Origin: Antilocapra americana
Lineage: Eukaryota > Chordata > Mammalia > Artiodactyla > Antilocapridae
Length of the DNA: 64,000 nt
Direction of reading: 5' to 3'
Assembly: GCA_007570785.1 (NCBI GenBank)
Contig: ML660774.1
Span: 4,252,201 to 4,316,200, forward strand
In this document: positions 23,833 through 33,801 of the stretch, piece by piece
Layout of the letters: the number at the start of each line of letters is the position of its first letter
Position numbering within the stretch: position 1 is the stretch's first letter
The notes under the pieces: model-generated
What the model was told of the DNA's origin: nothing
The model's database searches: none
The model's input: only the letters and a program-made list of their open reading frames with translations
Program-made: the position numbers and the translations under genes

Positions 23833-24023
23833 ACTTTGTTGTTGTTGTTGAGTCGCTAAGTTATGTCCAACTTGGTGACCCCATGGACTGTAGCATGCCA
23901 GGCTTCCCCGTCCTTTTCTGTTTCCTGGAGTCCTCAGGTTCCTGTCCATTGAGTCAATGCTGCCATCCTTCTCATCCTCTGCCACCCTCTTCTCCTTTTG
24001 CCTTCAGTCTTTACGGTGCATCA
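23833..24023 (-). mobile_element. BovB LINE 3' end, antisense, short
   Basis: About 190 bp of antisense BovB 3' end beginning with (TTG)n and reaching 'tctgccaccctcttctcc'. A possible 6-bp duplication, aacact, flanks it. It is diverged, with small deletions. Confidence 0.85.
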
Positions 24024-24869
24024 AGTCATGCGTAACACTCTCTAAATGCAGTGGCTAACTTAATCCCCATAATACATTTGAAGCAAGGACTAATATCCCT
24101 GTTGTTCAGATAGCAGTATGAGTAGTTTGATCCATGACACTGGCTTCCTCTTGGCAGGAAGAAGGGAGCAGGGAGACTAGAAGAAGAATGGCTGGGTGGG
24201 GGGATGGTATTAGAGAAGAACTCAGATTATGCTCCAGGGGATCTAGAAGGAATCAGTAATGAGATGGCTCAACTCATGTTCAAGGAAGCATTGAGGGAAT
24301 GAAGAATAAAAGAAGACCAGCTTTGTTAAGGAGATCGTTCAGAAGAGTGACCTTAAGAATGCTCAGGGAGGAGATGGGCTCTTAGAAAGTTTGCTGGGTT
24401 AATCGTTGCAAAGGAACAGGGAGATGGGAAGGTGTTAACCAAAAGCCATAGACAAGATCAAGGGACATTTCTTAAGTTCTTGAAGTAAAATATGTTTGAA
24501 ATTCTCAGGAATGGAGTCGACAGGGAGAAAAGATTTAAAATACTAAAGGGCAAAGAGGCGAGGGGGTTGGTTTTAGAAGGGATGATGGGGGGTGGTGTTC
24601 TAAGCGCTGGGGGAAACGTGGAGAAACTGGGTGAAAAGTCTTCTAGTACATTTTTAAAAAGAGTCCACTGGCTCAAACAAGACTAATATCAAGGAAAATC
24701 TATGCCAAATGCAGTTTATGACAGAAAGGGAACCATACGACAACCACTGAGCTCAACGTAAGCAGAGCCCACATGTGAATGTCAGTCATCGGAGCCTCAT
24801 GTGAGAGGATTCAGACCTTGCTGTGTTAAACAGATAATTGACCTATTTAAGTTCAGTAGAAGCTCTGTT
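24024..24869. other. Unique sequence, no gene recognised
   Basis: Purine-rich DNA (24160-24680) with possible antisense-L2 character that I cannot fix to a consensus. Short frames on both strands have no domain. Confidence 0.4.
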
Positions 24870-25096
24870 GGGCTTCCTAGGTGATGCACATGGTAAGGAA
24901 CCTGCCTGCCAATTCAGGAGACTTAAGAGACACAGGTTCAATCCATGAGTTGTGAAAATCCCCTGGAGGAGGGCATGGCAACCCACTCCAGTATTCTTGC
25001 CTGGGGGATCCCATGGACAGAGGAGCCTGGCGGGCTACAGTCCATGGGGTCGCAGAGAGTCAGACACAACTGAAGTGACTTAGCACAGCACTGCAC
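24870..25096 (+). mobile_element. Bov-tA SINE
   Basis: Sense Bov-tA with a mutated head (ggcttcctaggtgatgcacatggtaagg), an extra 'ttaagagac' in the tRNA part and an intact body. An imperfect 12-bp repeat around aagct flanks it (24858-24869 and about 25097-25108). Confidence 0.92.
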
Positions 25097-25693
25097 AAAA
25101 GCTGTCTTAGTCATCCTCCACTTGACCAACCCGCCAGATCACTGAAGCTCTATATTTCTCAGAAAGTATATAGTGACTAATGTTCATGCTTCTTGAAAGT
25201 TCTGGTCCAGAAGGCTACCATTGAGAGAGGCTTCCTATTTCAATGCCTGCGTGTTGGTTGGAATATTTCCCAAGAGTCAAGAATTCCTCAAATCTGTTTA
25301 TGTCAGATGTGCTTGATACTGCAAGTATGCAGTTTAGTTAACTAGTATTTAGCAGAAATATGCATGTGAAAATAATTCTTTCTACTAAAGGCAGTTTTTA
25401 AGAGTATGAGATTGTCAGGACTATAGATTCTTTGCATACCAAGTGAGGACACAAGAGTTAGGCAGATGGAAATGAAATATCAGTGTTATCACTGATAAAA
25501 TTCAGATTGAAATATGTAATTTAGTATTGATACTGCAACATACTTGGTAATGAATCATTCCAGAATCCCACAGCCATATTTGTGCCATCATAGGTAGCCT
25601 TGGACTTTCCCACAGAGGTGAAAAACTCATCTTTGAGGAAAAACATAAATGTGTCTATCATGAAGACAGGTTGGGTTCATGAGAAAGTAATTA
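25097..25693. other. Unique sequence, no gene recognised
   Basis: AT-rich, without recognised repeats or coding potential. Confidence 0.5.
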
Positions 25694-25850
25694 CAGTTGT
25701 CCCCTTGTATCCTCAGGGATTGGCTCCAGGAACCCCAACGTGTACCAAAATCCAAGGATGCTCAAGCCCTCTATAGAAAATGATGTAGGATTTGAATCAC
25801 CTATGACCGTCCTCTTGCACACATTGAATCATCTCTAGATTCCATAGAAT

Positions 25851-25853
<3 letters not shown>

Positions 25854-25912
<59 letters not shown>
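25854..25912 (+). repeat. (TG)29 microsatellite
   Basis: An uninterrupted TG run of about 59 bp abutting the 3' tail of the adjacent antisense SINE. It is likely to be length-variable. Confidence 0.97.
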
Positions 25913-25913
<1 letters not shown>

Positions 25914-26116
25914 AGTTGCTCAGTTGTGTCTGACTCTTTGCAACCCCACTGACTGTAGCCTGCCAGGCTTCTCTGTCCATGGGATTTCCCAGGCAAGAAT
26001 ACTGAAGTGGGTTTCTATTTCCTTCTCCAGGGAGGGGATTTTCCCAACCCAGGAATCAAACCTGGGTCTCCTGTGCTACAGGCAGATTCTTTACTGTCTG
26101 AGCCACAAGAGAAGCA
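25913..26116 (-). mobile_element. Bov-tA SINE, antisense, nested in MER2
   Basis: Antisense Bov-tA from tail (cagttgctcagttgtgtctgac) to head (gtctgagccacaagagaagc). It interrupts the MER2 between 'agaatacc' and 'taattcagtctaaatgct', which are neighbours in the MER2 consensus. That nesting orders the two insertions: MER2 first, SINE later. Confidence 0.95.
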
Positions 26117-26268
26117 CTAATTCAGTCTAAATGCTCTGAAAATAGTTGCCTGTCCATGGTTAATTCAACTTTTGCTTTTTGGAACTTTCTGAATTTTTTT
26201 AAAAAATATTTTTTATCCATAACTTGTCAAATTCATACTTGGATTCCACACGTTCAGAGGGTCAACTG

Positions 26269-27862
26269 TGTCTGGTCTGAGCAAATTTAGCTGCTTCTCC
26301 TGAACTCAACCAACAGATGCCTTTTCTCCTGCTATATAGAGTGGGAACAGTGATCATTACTATCTGATTTTGTTACAGATGGAAGTAAGGCAAGGGAAGT
26401 GGAGCCCCCTCCCAGCAAATTTTAATCATGCACTCAGACAAACACAATTATTGTACATTAAGTAGAAGGAAGACACCTATCAAATATGTAGGGACAATCA
26501 TCATAATCAGGATGGAATTTATACTCTGTATTTCTAATTCAACTTTAAGGAATCTAAACTAGATATTCTAGGTAATATACTATGGCTGTGTTTTCTGCGT
26601 AAGTCCATTCAGTGAACCCAACTTAAAGAAAAGTGTTTGACTCTATGAAACATTGCCACGTAAATGCATATTAAAATGTTTTGAGTTGTAATACAATGTT
26701 AAGGCATGAATCACTTCTGTGATTCACCCCCTTTTTGGCACTTTAAAGTGAAACAACTAAAGCTCTGGATCCAACCAAGCAAGAGGGCTTTTCTTGTCAA
26801 TCTCAGTGATCAAAACTTAGCACAAAGCTTCTCAAGCATTTTGTCACATTCCTAAAAAACTCAACATGGTTGATAGACCACCTTGAACTATAAGGGAAAG
26901 CATATTGTTGCGTGATCATCTCTGGATTCATTTTGTCTTTTAAAACTGCAGGGCTATCTTCTTTCCCAGGTACTCAGATTAAAAATGAGACGTGGTAAGG
27001 CAGGCTTAATCCTGAGTTATCCACAGTTTTATGTTTATATGTGGAAGTTTTATTTGGTAAATCACTATGCTAGTGTATTAGTCCAAGTCTTATGAAAACC
27101 AGATGCCAACATCGGCTAACACAGCAGAGACTTGATTAGGGGAGATAGATGTGAGAATGGATGAGGAGAGAGTCGGAGAAGCTGTGAGTGCTCTGACTGT
27201 AATGTGAGGTCTGAATCAGAGGAAGGAGAGAGGAGAGAGGGTGTCTGGTCCTGCCGTCTACAGAAGGCTCGGTGTGGCTGCCCGGAGTTCGCAGTCAAAG
27301 TACCCCGTCACAGGAGGCTGAGCTCCATCCCTAACTCCAGTTGGAAGTGTGGCTTTGGAGCTAACACTGATAGACTTCAGAACTCAGCGCTGGGCCTTGG
27401 ACACACACAGTCCTTGTAGTTGGAGATCTGAGAGGTGCATTTTCATGGCCTCTGCAACAGGATTCTGAACTTTAAAGTCTCCATTATTCACACTCACTGT
27501 GGAAAATTAGAAAACAAGCAAACAATGCATTTTAACTTACTTGTTCCTCCCCCTGAATTCATTCTCCTACCGTTTTAGCATTATCTTCCCGGAAGCAGAA
27601 CTGCCCATTGTTCTGATCCCATTGCCTTTAGCAAAAGTAACTCTTTGATGTGACTGTATTCCTTGATAAGACTCTCCACAGCCTCCCCACCCCCAGAAAA
27701 GTGGTGGCCATGGCTGGTTTCCTGAACACGCTGCCCTTCCCTCTGCCCAGGGCTCCCTTATCCCTGAATTTTCAAGGATTAAACAAGTGTCACCTCCTCT
27801 AAGCAGGCTTCTGTTTTTCCTTCTCACTGTTTAATCTGTTGAATCAGATCCCATCCCAAGTA
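26269..27862. other. Unique sequence, no gene recognised
   Basis: About 1.6 kb. The stretch 26560-26830 is repeat-free and carries an exact 8-bp hairpin (tgaatcac-ttct-gtgattca). The stretch 27100-27420 is GC-richer, purine-biased and may be an unrecognised repeat. No coding frame is supported. Confidence 0.5.
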
Positions 27863-27879
27863 TTCTGGTTTCACACTGT

Positions 27880-28090
27880 TGTTGCTTAGTCACTAAGTTG
27901 TGGCCACCTCTTTGTGACCCATGGACTGTAGCCCGCCAGGCTCCTCTGTCCATAGGGTTTTCCAAGCAAGAATATTGCAGTGGGTTGCCATTTCATTCTC
28001 CAGGGGATCTTCCCGACTCCATGATCAAACCCATATCTCCTGCACTGGCAGAAGAATTCTTGACTGCTGAGCCACTGGGAGAGCCCTGTG
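27880..28090 (-). mobile_element. Bov-tA SINE, antisense
   Basis: Antisense Bov-tA with a (TTG)-type tail at the left and a tRNA head ending 'gctgagccactgggagagccc'. An imperfect repeat of about 17 bp (27863-27879 and 28091-28107, ttctggttt.../ttcttggtt...) is a likely target-site duplication. Confidence 0.92.
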
Positions 28091-28467
28091 TTCTTGGTTC
28101 ATGCTGTAGCTGTCTCTAAGGTATGCTTCTCCGCTGAGCTGTTTTCCCCCACCGACAGGCGTGACCTTCCTAAGAGTAGAGATTTTTATCAGGAACTCTA
28201 GTGAGGCTAAATTACGAGTGGTCACTAAACAAAGGGATGGCTGCAAGATGGTATGCTCTTTACCAGCCTCAGAAAACAAGACTTTGTCCAGTGAAACATA
28301 GGGGGAATACATCGTTAGTGATGGTGGTTATGATTTCCATTTTGTCTCTGAAACAGATTACTCTGATTATTATACTTCACAGTAGTGGTGGGGCATTCCT
28401 AAGGAAAAACAAGGCTAATGTTCTCCACTATGCTTTGTTCTATGAAGTGTTTTATTGTAACACCTAG
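28091..28467. other. Unique sequence, no gene recognised
   Basis: No repeat or coding signal is seen between the two SINEs. Confidence 0.5.
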
Positions 28468-28727
28468 GGGCTTCCTGGGTGGCACAGTGATAAAGAATCT
28501 ATCTGCCAATATTGTAAAGCAGTTATTCTTAGTTTTGTTTTGTTTTGTTTTTTTTTAAAGAATCCTCCTGCCAACACAGGATATGTGGGTTCAATCCCTG
28601 GGTTGGGAAGATCCCCTGGAGGAGGAAATGGCAACCCACTCCAGTATTCTTGCCTGGAGAATTCCATGGACAGAGGAGCCTGGTGGGCTACAGCCCATGG
28701 AGTCGCGAAGAGTTGGACACGACTGAG
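28468..28727 (+). mobile_element. Bov-tA SINE, sense, with internal insertion
   Basis: A sense Bov-tA whose tRNA-like head is interrupted. The head runs to 28509, 47 foreign bp follow (28510-28556), and the SINE text then repeats 18 bp (28557-28574) before continuing normally to 'gacacgactgagcag'. Head, body and tail are otherwise well conserved. Confidence 0.93.
28510..28556 (+). mobile_element. 47-bp insert with duplicated flanks, possible L1 3' tip
   Basis: The insert begins 'attgtaaagcagttattct', close to the last bases of the bovine L1 3'UTR (attgtaaagcaattat...), and ends in ttttg repeats and a T run. It is flanked by 18-bp repeats (28492-28509, 28557-28574; 15 of 18 identical), the size of an L1-type target-site duplication. 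The T-rich tail is unusual for a sense L1 end, which should be A-rich. Confidence 0.55.
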
Positions 28728-29184
28728 CAGTATCCACATCCTTGCAATATGCCTTTGATGGCTAAGTCTTTCTTTTCCGAGATGCCTAGTCTCTCTCTGA
28801 GACATTGAGCCTTAAGCTCATCTCTGCCATGGCTGGTGGTGACTCGGCTGAGACCCGGGCACCTGGATGAGTCCCCAGACCCCACTGCTGCCAAGAGCAG
28901 AGCCTGCAGTAGAATCACGGTCTGTCCATCCCCGGTGTCTTCCTACTTTGTTTACAAGTCATTATTTCTACATGCCCTGGATGGTCCGCACCCTGTGTGA
29001 ACACACAGCTCTGTTTAGAGGGTGCCCACAGAGTCTGTGCTGGATTTATCAAGATTGTTACCTATCAAGGGATTTTTAAATACTTAAAAAAAAAAAAAAT
29101 AGAGCATTTTGTTTTTATTTTTTTAATCAATTTGGTAAGTGTATTTTAAGTAACTGCTCTATTTAGTTGTCTGGGGTTCCTGCT
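28728..29184. other. Unique sequence, no gene recognised
   Basis: A GC-moderate part (28790-29050) precedes an A/T-rich part with a poly(A) run at 29087-29099. No coding or repeat assignment. Confidence 0.45.
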
Positions 29185-29412
29185 GTGCATGCATGCTAAG
29201 TAGCTTCAGTTACGTCTGACTCTTTTTCTGACTGTTTGTATTGTAGCCTGCCAGGCTCCTCTGTCCATGGGATTCTCCAGGCAAGAATACTGGAGCCAGT
29301 TGCCATGTCCTTCCCCAGGGGATCTTCCAGACCCAGGGACTGGACCTGTGTCTCACACATCGTCTGTGTTGGCAGGCAGGATCTTTACCACTAGTGCCAC
29401 CTGGGAAGCCCC
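29185..29412 (-). mobile_element. Bov-tA SINE, antisense
   Basis: Antisense Bov-tA with a short extra stretch near 29220-29245 (tttttctgactgtttgta) in its tail region. It ends with the head 'gtgccacctgggaagcccc', which contains a partial CTCF-like core, ccaggtggca, on the reverse strand. Confidence 0.93.
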
Positions 29413-30553
29413 TATTCCCAGCCAAATAAAATAAAATAGATTATAGCCAGTTATATTCTTCTGTGTTAAAAAAAATCTATATTTGATTCTTTGGAACATT
29501 ACTACATGGATAATTGTAGCATGAATGTATTCAGTAGTCAAAGAGTTATCTTTGGAGGGAAATTAATGATATGACATTTTTTTGAGCAAATTTAATTTAT
29601 TCATTCTATTACTTTCTTGCCTAACAAGGATGATTTAAAGTCAATAGTAGTTGCATTTAAAAACCTGTAAACTCTCAAATCTTCTAATTTAATTATGAAA
29701 CTGAAAGAGATGTCAAATAATTTTGAGTTTACATTTGTATAAAGTAAATAAGGTGCACATGGCTTGGGTAATGAATGGTGTATCTCTCAAGTATTTCCAA
29801 TTAACTTCATTCCAACATTTTAATTCTTTATTCTCAAATTGTACCATCATTAATATCATATTTCCAGGATAATCGTATTTGTTAGAGCATGTATACTTTC
29901 TCCACTCCGCTCCTACAGTGAGAGGAGCCAGTCTGTTTTGCTATAAACTTTTATTGGCAGGAGTTCATAATTCTGCTATAAAATTTCATGCTGGGCTGCA
30001 ATTCAGTGCATAAGTCCTATGTCTTGAAGAGCTTCTGTTACTACAAAAATAATTGTAAAATTCCATTTTTTTTTCTTTTTTTAGGTAGGCCAGAAAAATG
30101 GTACAGTAAGGAAATATTATCCTTTCAAAACTGTGCTTTCTTTGCTGGATAAAATGATCTATGAGGTACTTGGCTCTCACTCCTCACCCATCAAATAATG
30201 ATTAGATGATCTCAACAGAAAATTTATACTTAGAACAGCTGCAACTTGCTCCATGGTACTCAGAGTGCAAGAGATGCCACCTTTATTTTTCTAAGCCAGC
30301 TTAAATCTACTGTGAGGCTACTGTCATTGAGGTTGACAAGAAGTCCAATATTGGTTAATTTAGGGTGCCCTCTCCTGCCCTTTGTGTTAGCATTCTGGGG
30401 CTTAAGAGTCCAGAAGAGGAGCAAAAGGCACAGACTAGGTACATGGGAGCCTTTTGATATCTGCCCAAGAAGCTGGTTTTATTAGCAGAGTCACACCACC
30501 CATGCCGAGATCAACACTGAGATCTTGGACAAGACTCCCAAGTTCACAGTATA
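29413..30553. other. Unique sequence, no gene recognised
   Basis: AT-rich to 30200, then more mixed (30240-30540). No recognised repeat or gene. Confidence 0.5.
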
Positions 30554-30889
30554 GTCAGTCCTCCCTTGATATCCTCAGGAGACCGGCTTCAGAACCCCTG
30601 TGGATACCAAAATCCTCAGATGGTTAAGTGCCTTATATAAAAAGGTACGGTGTTTTCACATAACCTGCACACATCCTCCCATATAAATTTAGTCATCTCT
30701 GCTTTACTTACAATATGTCAATCCTTGTAAATACAGTGTAAGTGCTATGTATTAATAAATAAGTGCTGGGGAGTAGTAAGTTCAGAGTTTGCATTTTGGA
30801 ATCTTCTAGAATTTAAAAAAAAATTATTTTTTTGATCCACCCTTGGTTGAAACCTGCAGATGCACAACAGGGGACATACTGTGTTGACT
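30554..30889 (+). mobile_element. MER2-type DNA transposon remnant
   Basis: A second MER2-like element: left end 'gtcagtcctcccttgatatcctcagg', internal 'cataacctgcacacatcctcccatata' and 'tacagtgtaagtgctatgta', right end 'gggacatactgtgttgacta'. TA precedes the left end. It lies in the same orientation as the copy at 25.7 kb and has no later insertion. Confidence 0.8.
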
Positions 30890-32741
30890 ATGTTTGCAGG
30901 GTCCACCCCACCTGTGATCTTGGTGTCAGAAGTGTAGGTTCAAGAATGGGAGCAGTTCTCTGACCCTCAAGGACCTACACACATGTTCACCCACCTCTCA
31001 CTCCTCCTTCACTCCTGCCTTCCAGTTTCTCCTTTACCCGGTTTCCAGTCTGTTCTGGATCAGTGATACCTCAACAGATGTGCTTTTGGAATGCACATTT
31101 TCACTGTAGAATTCTCTTCTGACTCTGAACTGCAAAACCAGTGTATATTTTTACTTTGCCACTGTATTGGATAAGAAGAGGGAATGAAATATAAGGATGA
31201 AAGAGAATGGTTTCCTATGTATTCCTATGTATACTGCAGAAAAACAAACAATAACAAAACCGACTACATATTTGGTTTTGCAAAATCACCCCACCATGCA
31301 GTAAGGTTTCATTCAAAGATTCTCACCACTGAGTGAAGGGCTCCTAAGATGTGGATTGTGGTTTTAAATTTGCAACGAATCAGCCTTCATCTTTGGGTGT
31401 GTGACTGAAACCCCAATCCCATTTTATTCACATATAATATGAGTGATATGAATTAGTATTCTACAAAATTTCTTCCTGACTTAAAAATCTCATAATTTAT
31501 AAAATAATTAAAATATAGCCTAATTATTTCTGAATTGTTTTATATATTGTGTTATTTCATAGCTAGAGATTTTTGATCACCATATAAAAATTAGAATATG
31601 TGTAATCCGTAGTATTTGTTATCTTTATGATAATCACAGGGCCCTTTCTCCTGATAAAACTAAATCAACCAAGTGATATAATGATAATTGGATTTTGTAA
31701 GATCTTTGGAGATATGAGTAGTTGATAGGATATATTATTGTTTTGAAGACAGACCTTTTGTTCTGATAAAATTCCATCGTTCAGGTTACTACATTGCCAT
31801 GTCAAAAATATATGAGCCCCTCTGAGAAACATATGAATGTCAACAGTGACTTTTTTCTGAAGCTCTTTCTTCTAACTTGGCAGTCTTCCATAGATCGGCA
31901 TGTCTATGACGTCACGTGTTCCTTTAGCAAGTCCTTGTCTCTTTAGGATCAGTGCACAGATCTGCAAGTGGAACCACGTGCACAAGGCCTGGTACACATC
32001 CATGATTTGTTTAAATCCATTTAAAGCCGTAGACACTTTGTCCTACCTAATTACCCAGGGCATCTTCCAAAAGTATATCGATTTCAAAAAAAAAGATAAA
32101 GAAAGAAAGAAAAGAGAAGAATCTAGAAGTCTGAGCTAACCTTCAGAAACTGAGACCAGATATGGCAGATATTAATTAACCTTAATTTATCAGACTGAAT
32201 CCTCAAACTTCTAGCCCAAGCTTAGTGATGAATGATATCAGGCCACTCCAAGCCGAACCGGAAGCAGAGCTGCTATTAACAGACCCCTCCTAACACATCT
32301 TTAAACAGGGAAAGTGCTGAAATGGGGTTTCAAGTGGGTGGATGTCAGTCTGAGAGGCAAGAGTTATTTATACATAGTAGACGATCTTGACTGGTCCCTT
32401 CCTTCAGTTCTTCATCATAACTGTTTGTCTCTCTACACGTAACATTTCAATCTTCCCTCTATAAACATGCTCTTGTCTAGTAGCTACCAGGACTAGGGAT
32501 GCTGTGGACAGTCACAGATGTCTTCTGTTGGTCCCTCCACATCTTACCACCCCCTTCCTTCCCCTTCCCTGTATCTCCTTGAGACAAACTTGATGGGTTC
32601 CCTTGCTGTCTGGTTTACGCTGGGCTTAGCCATTGAGGCACACATATAGGAGATAAGAAAGGGCAAGTCCTTTCTAGAGGTCACACCTGTGTCACCTGCC
32701 CTCCTGAGAGCCCACTGCTTCCTTGTGCCTTTAGAGACAGG
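30890..32741. other. Unique sequence, no gene recognised
   Basis: About 1.85 kb without recognised repeats. It contains a CRE/E-box composite at 31907-31918 (listed separately). A 79-codon frame at 31900-32139 overlaps this and ends in a Lys/Glu-rich stretch; I recognise no domain. Confidence 0.45.
31907..31918. promoter_or_regulatory. Overlapping CRE (TGACGTCA) and E-box (CACGTG)
   Basis: A perfect palindromic cAMP response element at 31907-31914 shares two bases with a perfect CACGTG E-box at 31913-31918. CREB/ATF proteins bind the first and bHLH-ZIP proteins the second. A further CACGTG lies at 31976-31981. Both carry CpGs that survived in an otherwise CpG-poor region. Function is not shown by sequence alone. 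Confidence 0.45.
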
Positions 32742-32885
32742 GTGTGTGCATGCTAAGTCACTAAGCTGGTTGGAGAGACATGTCCAAGTCTTTGAGGCCC
32801 CATGGACTGAAGCCTGCCAGGCTCCTCTGTCCATGGGTTTCTCATGGTAAGAATACTGGAGTGGGTTGCCATTTCCTTCTCCAGC
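32742..32885 (-). mobile_element. Bov-A SINE fragment, antisense
   Basis: Only the BovB-derived half is present (gtgcatgctaagtcac to gccatttccttctccag); the tRNA head is missing. A small extra segment (agctggttggagag) interrupts the tail. Confidence 0.88.
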
Positions 32886-33287
32886 AGAACTAGGGTAGTA
32901 GAGACATCTGTTACTATTATGAGCATCCTCCACCAGCATTTGTGGGTTCCCTGTACTCTGCCCACCTTTTTGTCTATGGCTTTTCAATTACACTGCCCTT
33001 AAATCATCCAGTTTCAGCTGTTGCCATCTGTTGCTGTAGGACCTTGACAGACACAGGACTGAGGGGAGCTTTCTAGAGAAATTAACTGATAAACCTCCTG
33101 GGAGGAGAATAGTTTGGAACAAGAGGGAACAAAGGGGAAGCAACGTGTCAGTGAGAAGGACCAAGATGTGCAAACATGTCAAATGCTATAGTTAGCAGCT
33201 GACAAACAGGTGTATGTGGTTGGTCTTGCAAAACAGCTCCGCCTATTAGCAAGTCATTGGGCAGTGATTGTTTCAAGCTATGATCCT

Positions 33288-33476
33288 GCATGTGTGCTCA
33301 GTCGTAAATGATTCTTTGCGACCCGGTGGACTGTAGCCCACCAGGCTCCTCAGTCCGTGGGATTTCCCAGGCAAGAATACTGGAGTGGGTTACCATTTCC
33401 TTCTCAAACCGGGAATCAAACCCCCATCTCCTGCATTGGGAAGTGGGTTCTTTACCACTGAGCCACCAGGGAAGCC
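33288..33476 (-). mobile_element. Bov-tA SINE, antisense
   Basis: Antisense Bov-tA with an internal deletion near 33402 (the 'caggggatcttcc' block is missing) and the head 'tttaccactgagccaccagggaagcc' well preserved. Confidence 0.93.
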
Positions 33477-33782
33477 TGTGTATAGAGACACCTTGACCTT
33501 ATAAAAGGGGTCAAGATAAAGAAATTTGAGGATCTTTAAAAAGATACCTACTTTCCCCCCCTCACCCAAGAGGCACCTTCCATGAAGAGATCATAGAGAA
33601 TTGGGATAGTAAAGACTGTCATTTTTGTTCTTTTGAAGAATGTGCTTTAAAGGCTGGGGTATTATCCAGACATATATATATATTTTTTTAAAAAATAGCA
33701 CAGCTGCTTAGAAGATAGGAGAACATTGACTTCAGTACCTTTCCGGAGGATTTTGTGAAGTTACGTTGTGCAACTAATAGCT

Positions 33783-33801
33783 TGCCCACCAGGTGGCGCT
33801 C
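33783..33801 (+). promoter_or_regulatory. Strong CTCF-type motif
   Basis: The stretch tgcccaccaggtggcgctc matches the CTCF core consensus (ccaccaggnggcgct) at nearly every informative position, on the plus strand. It lies in unique DNA, outside any SINE. CTCF sites of this quality mark insulators or loop anchors; plus-strand motifs usually pair with a convergent minus-strand site downstream. Actual occupancy cannot be read from sequence. Confidence 0.65.

Larger units (their letters stand above)
25694..26268 (+). mobile_element. MER2-type DNA transposon, split by a SINE
   Basis: Both ends of a MER2 (Tigger/pogo-like, non-autonomous) element are present: left 'cagttgtccccttgtatcctcaggg' and right terminus 'cagagggtcaactg', roughly inverted repeats of each other. 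The internal 'caaaatccaaggatgctcaag' and 'ttttggaactttctgaattttttt' are typical. The left flank is TA, as expected for a TA-targeting element; the right flank is mutated. A (TG)n plus Bov-tA insertion occupies 25854-26116. The element is incapable of movement. Confidence 0.82.
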
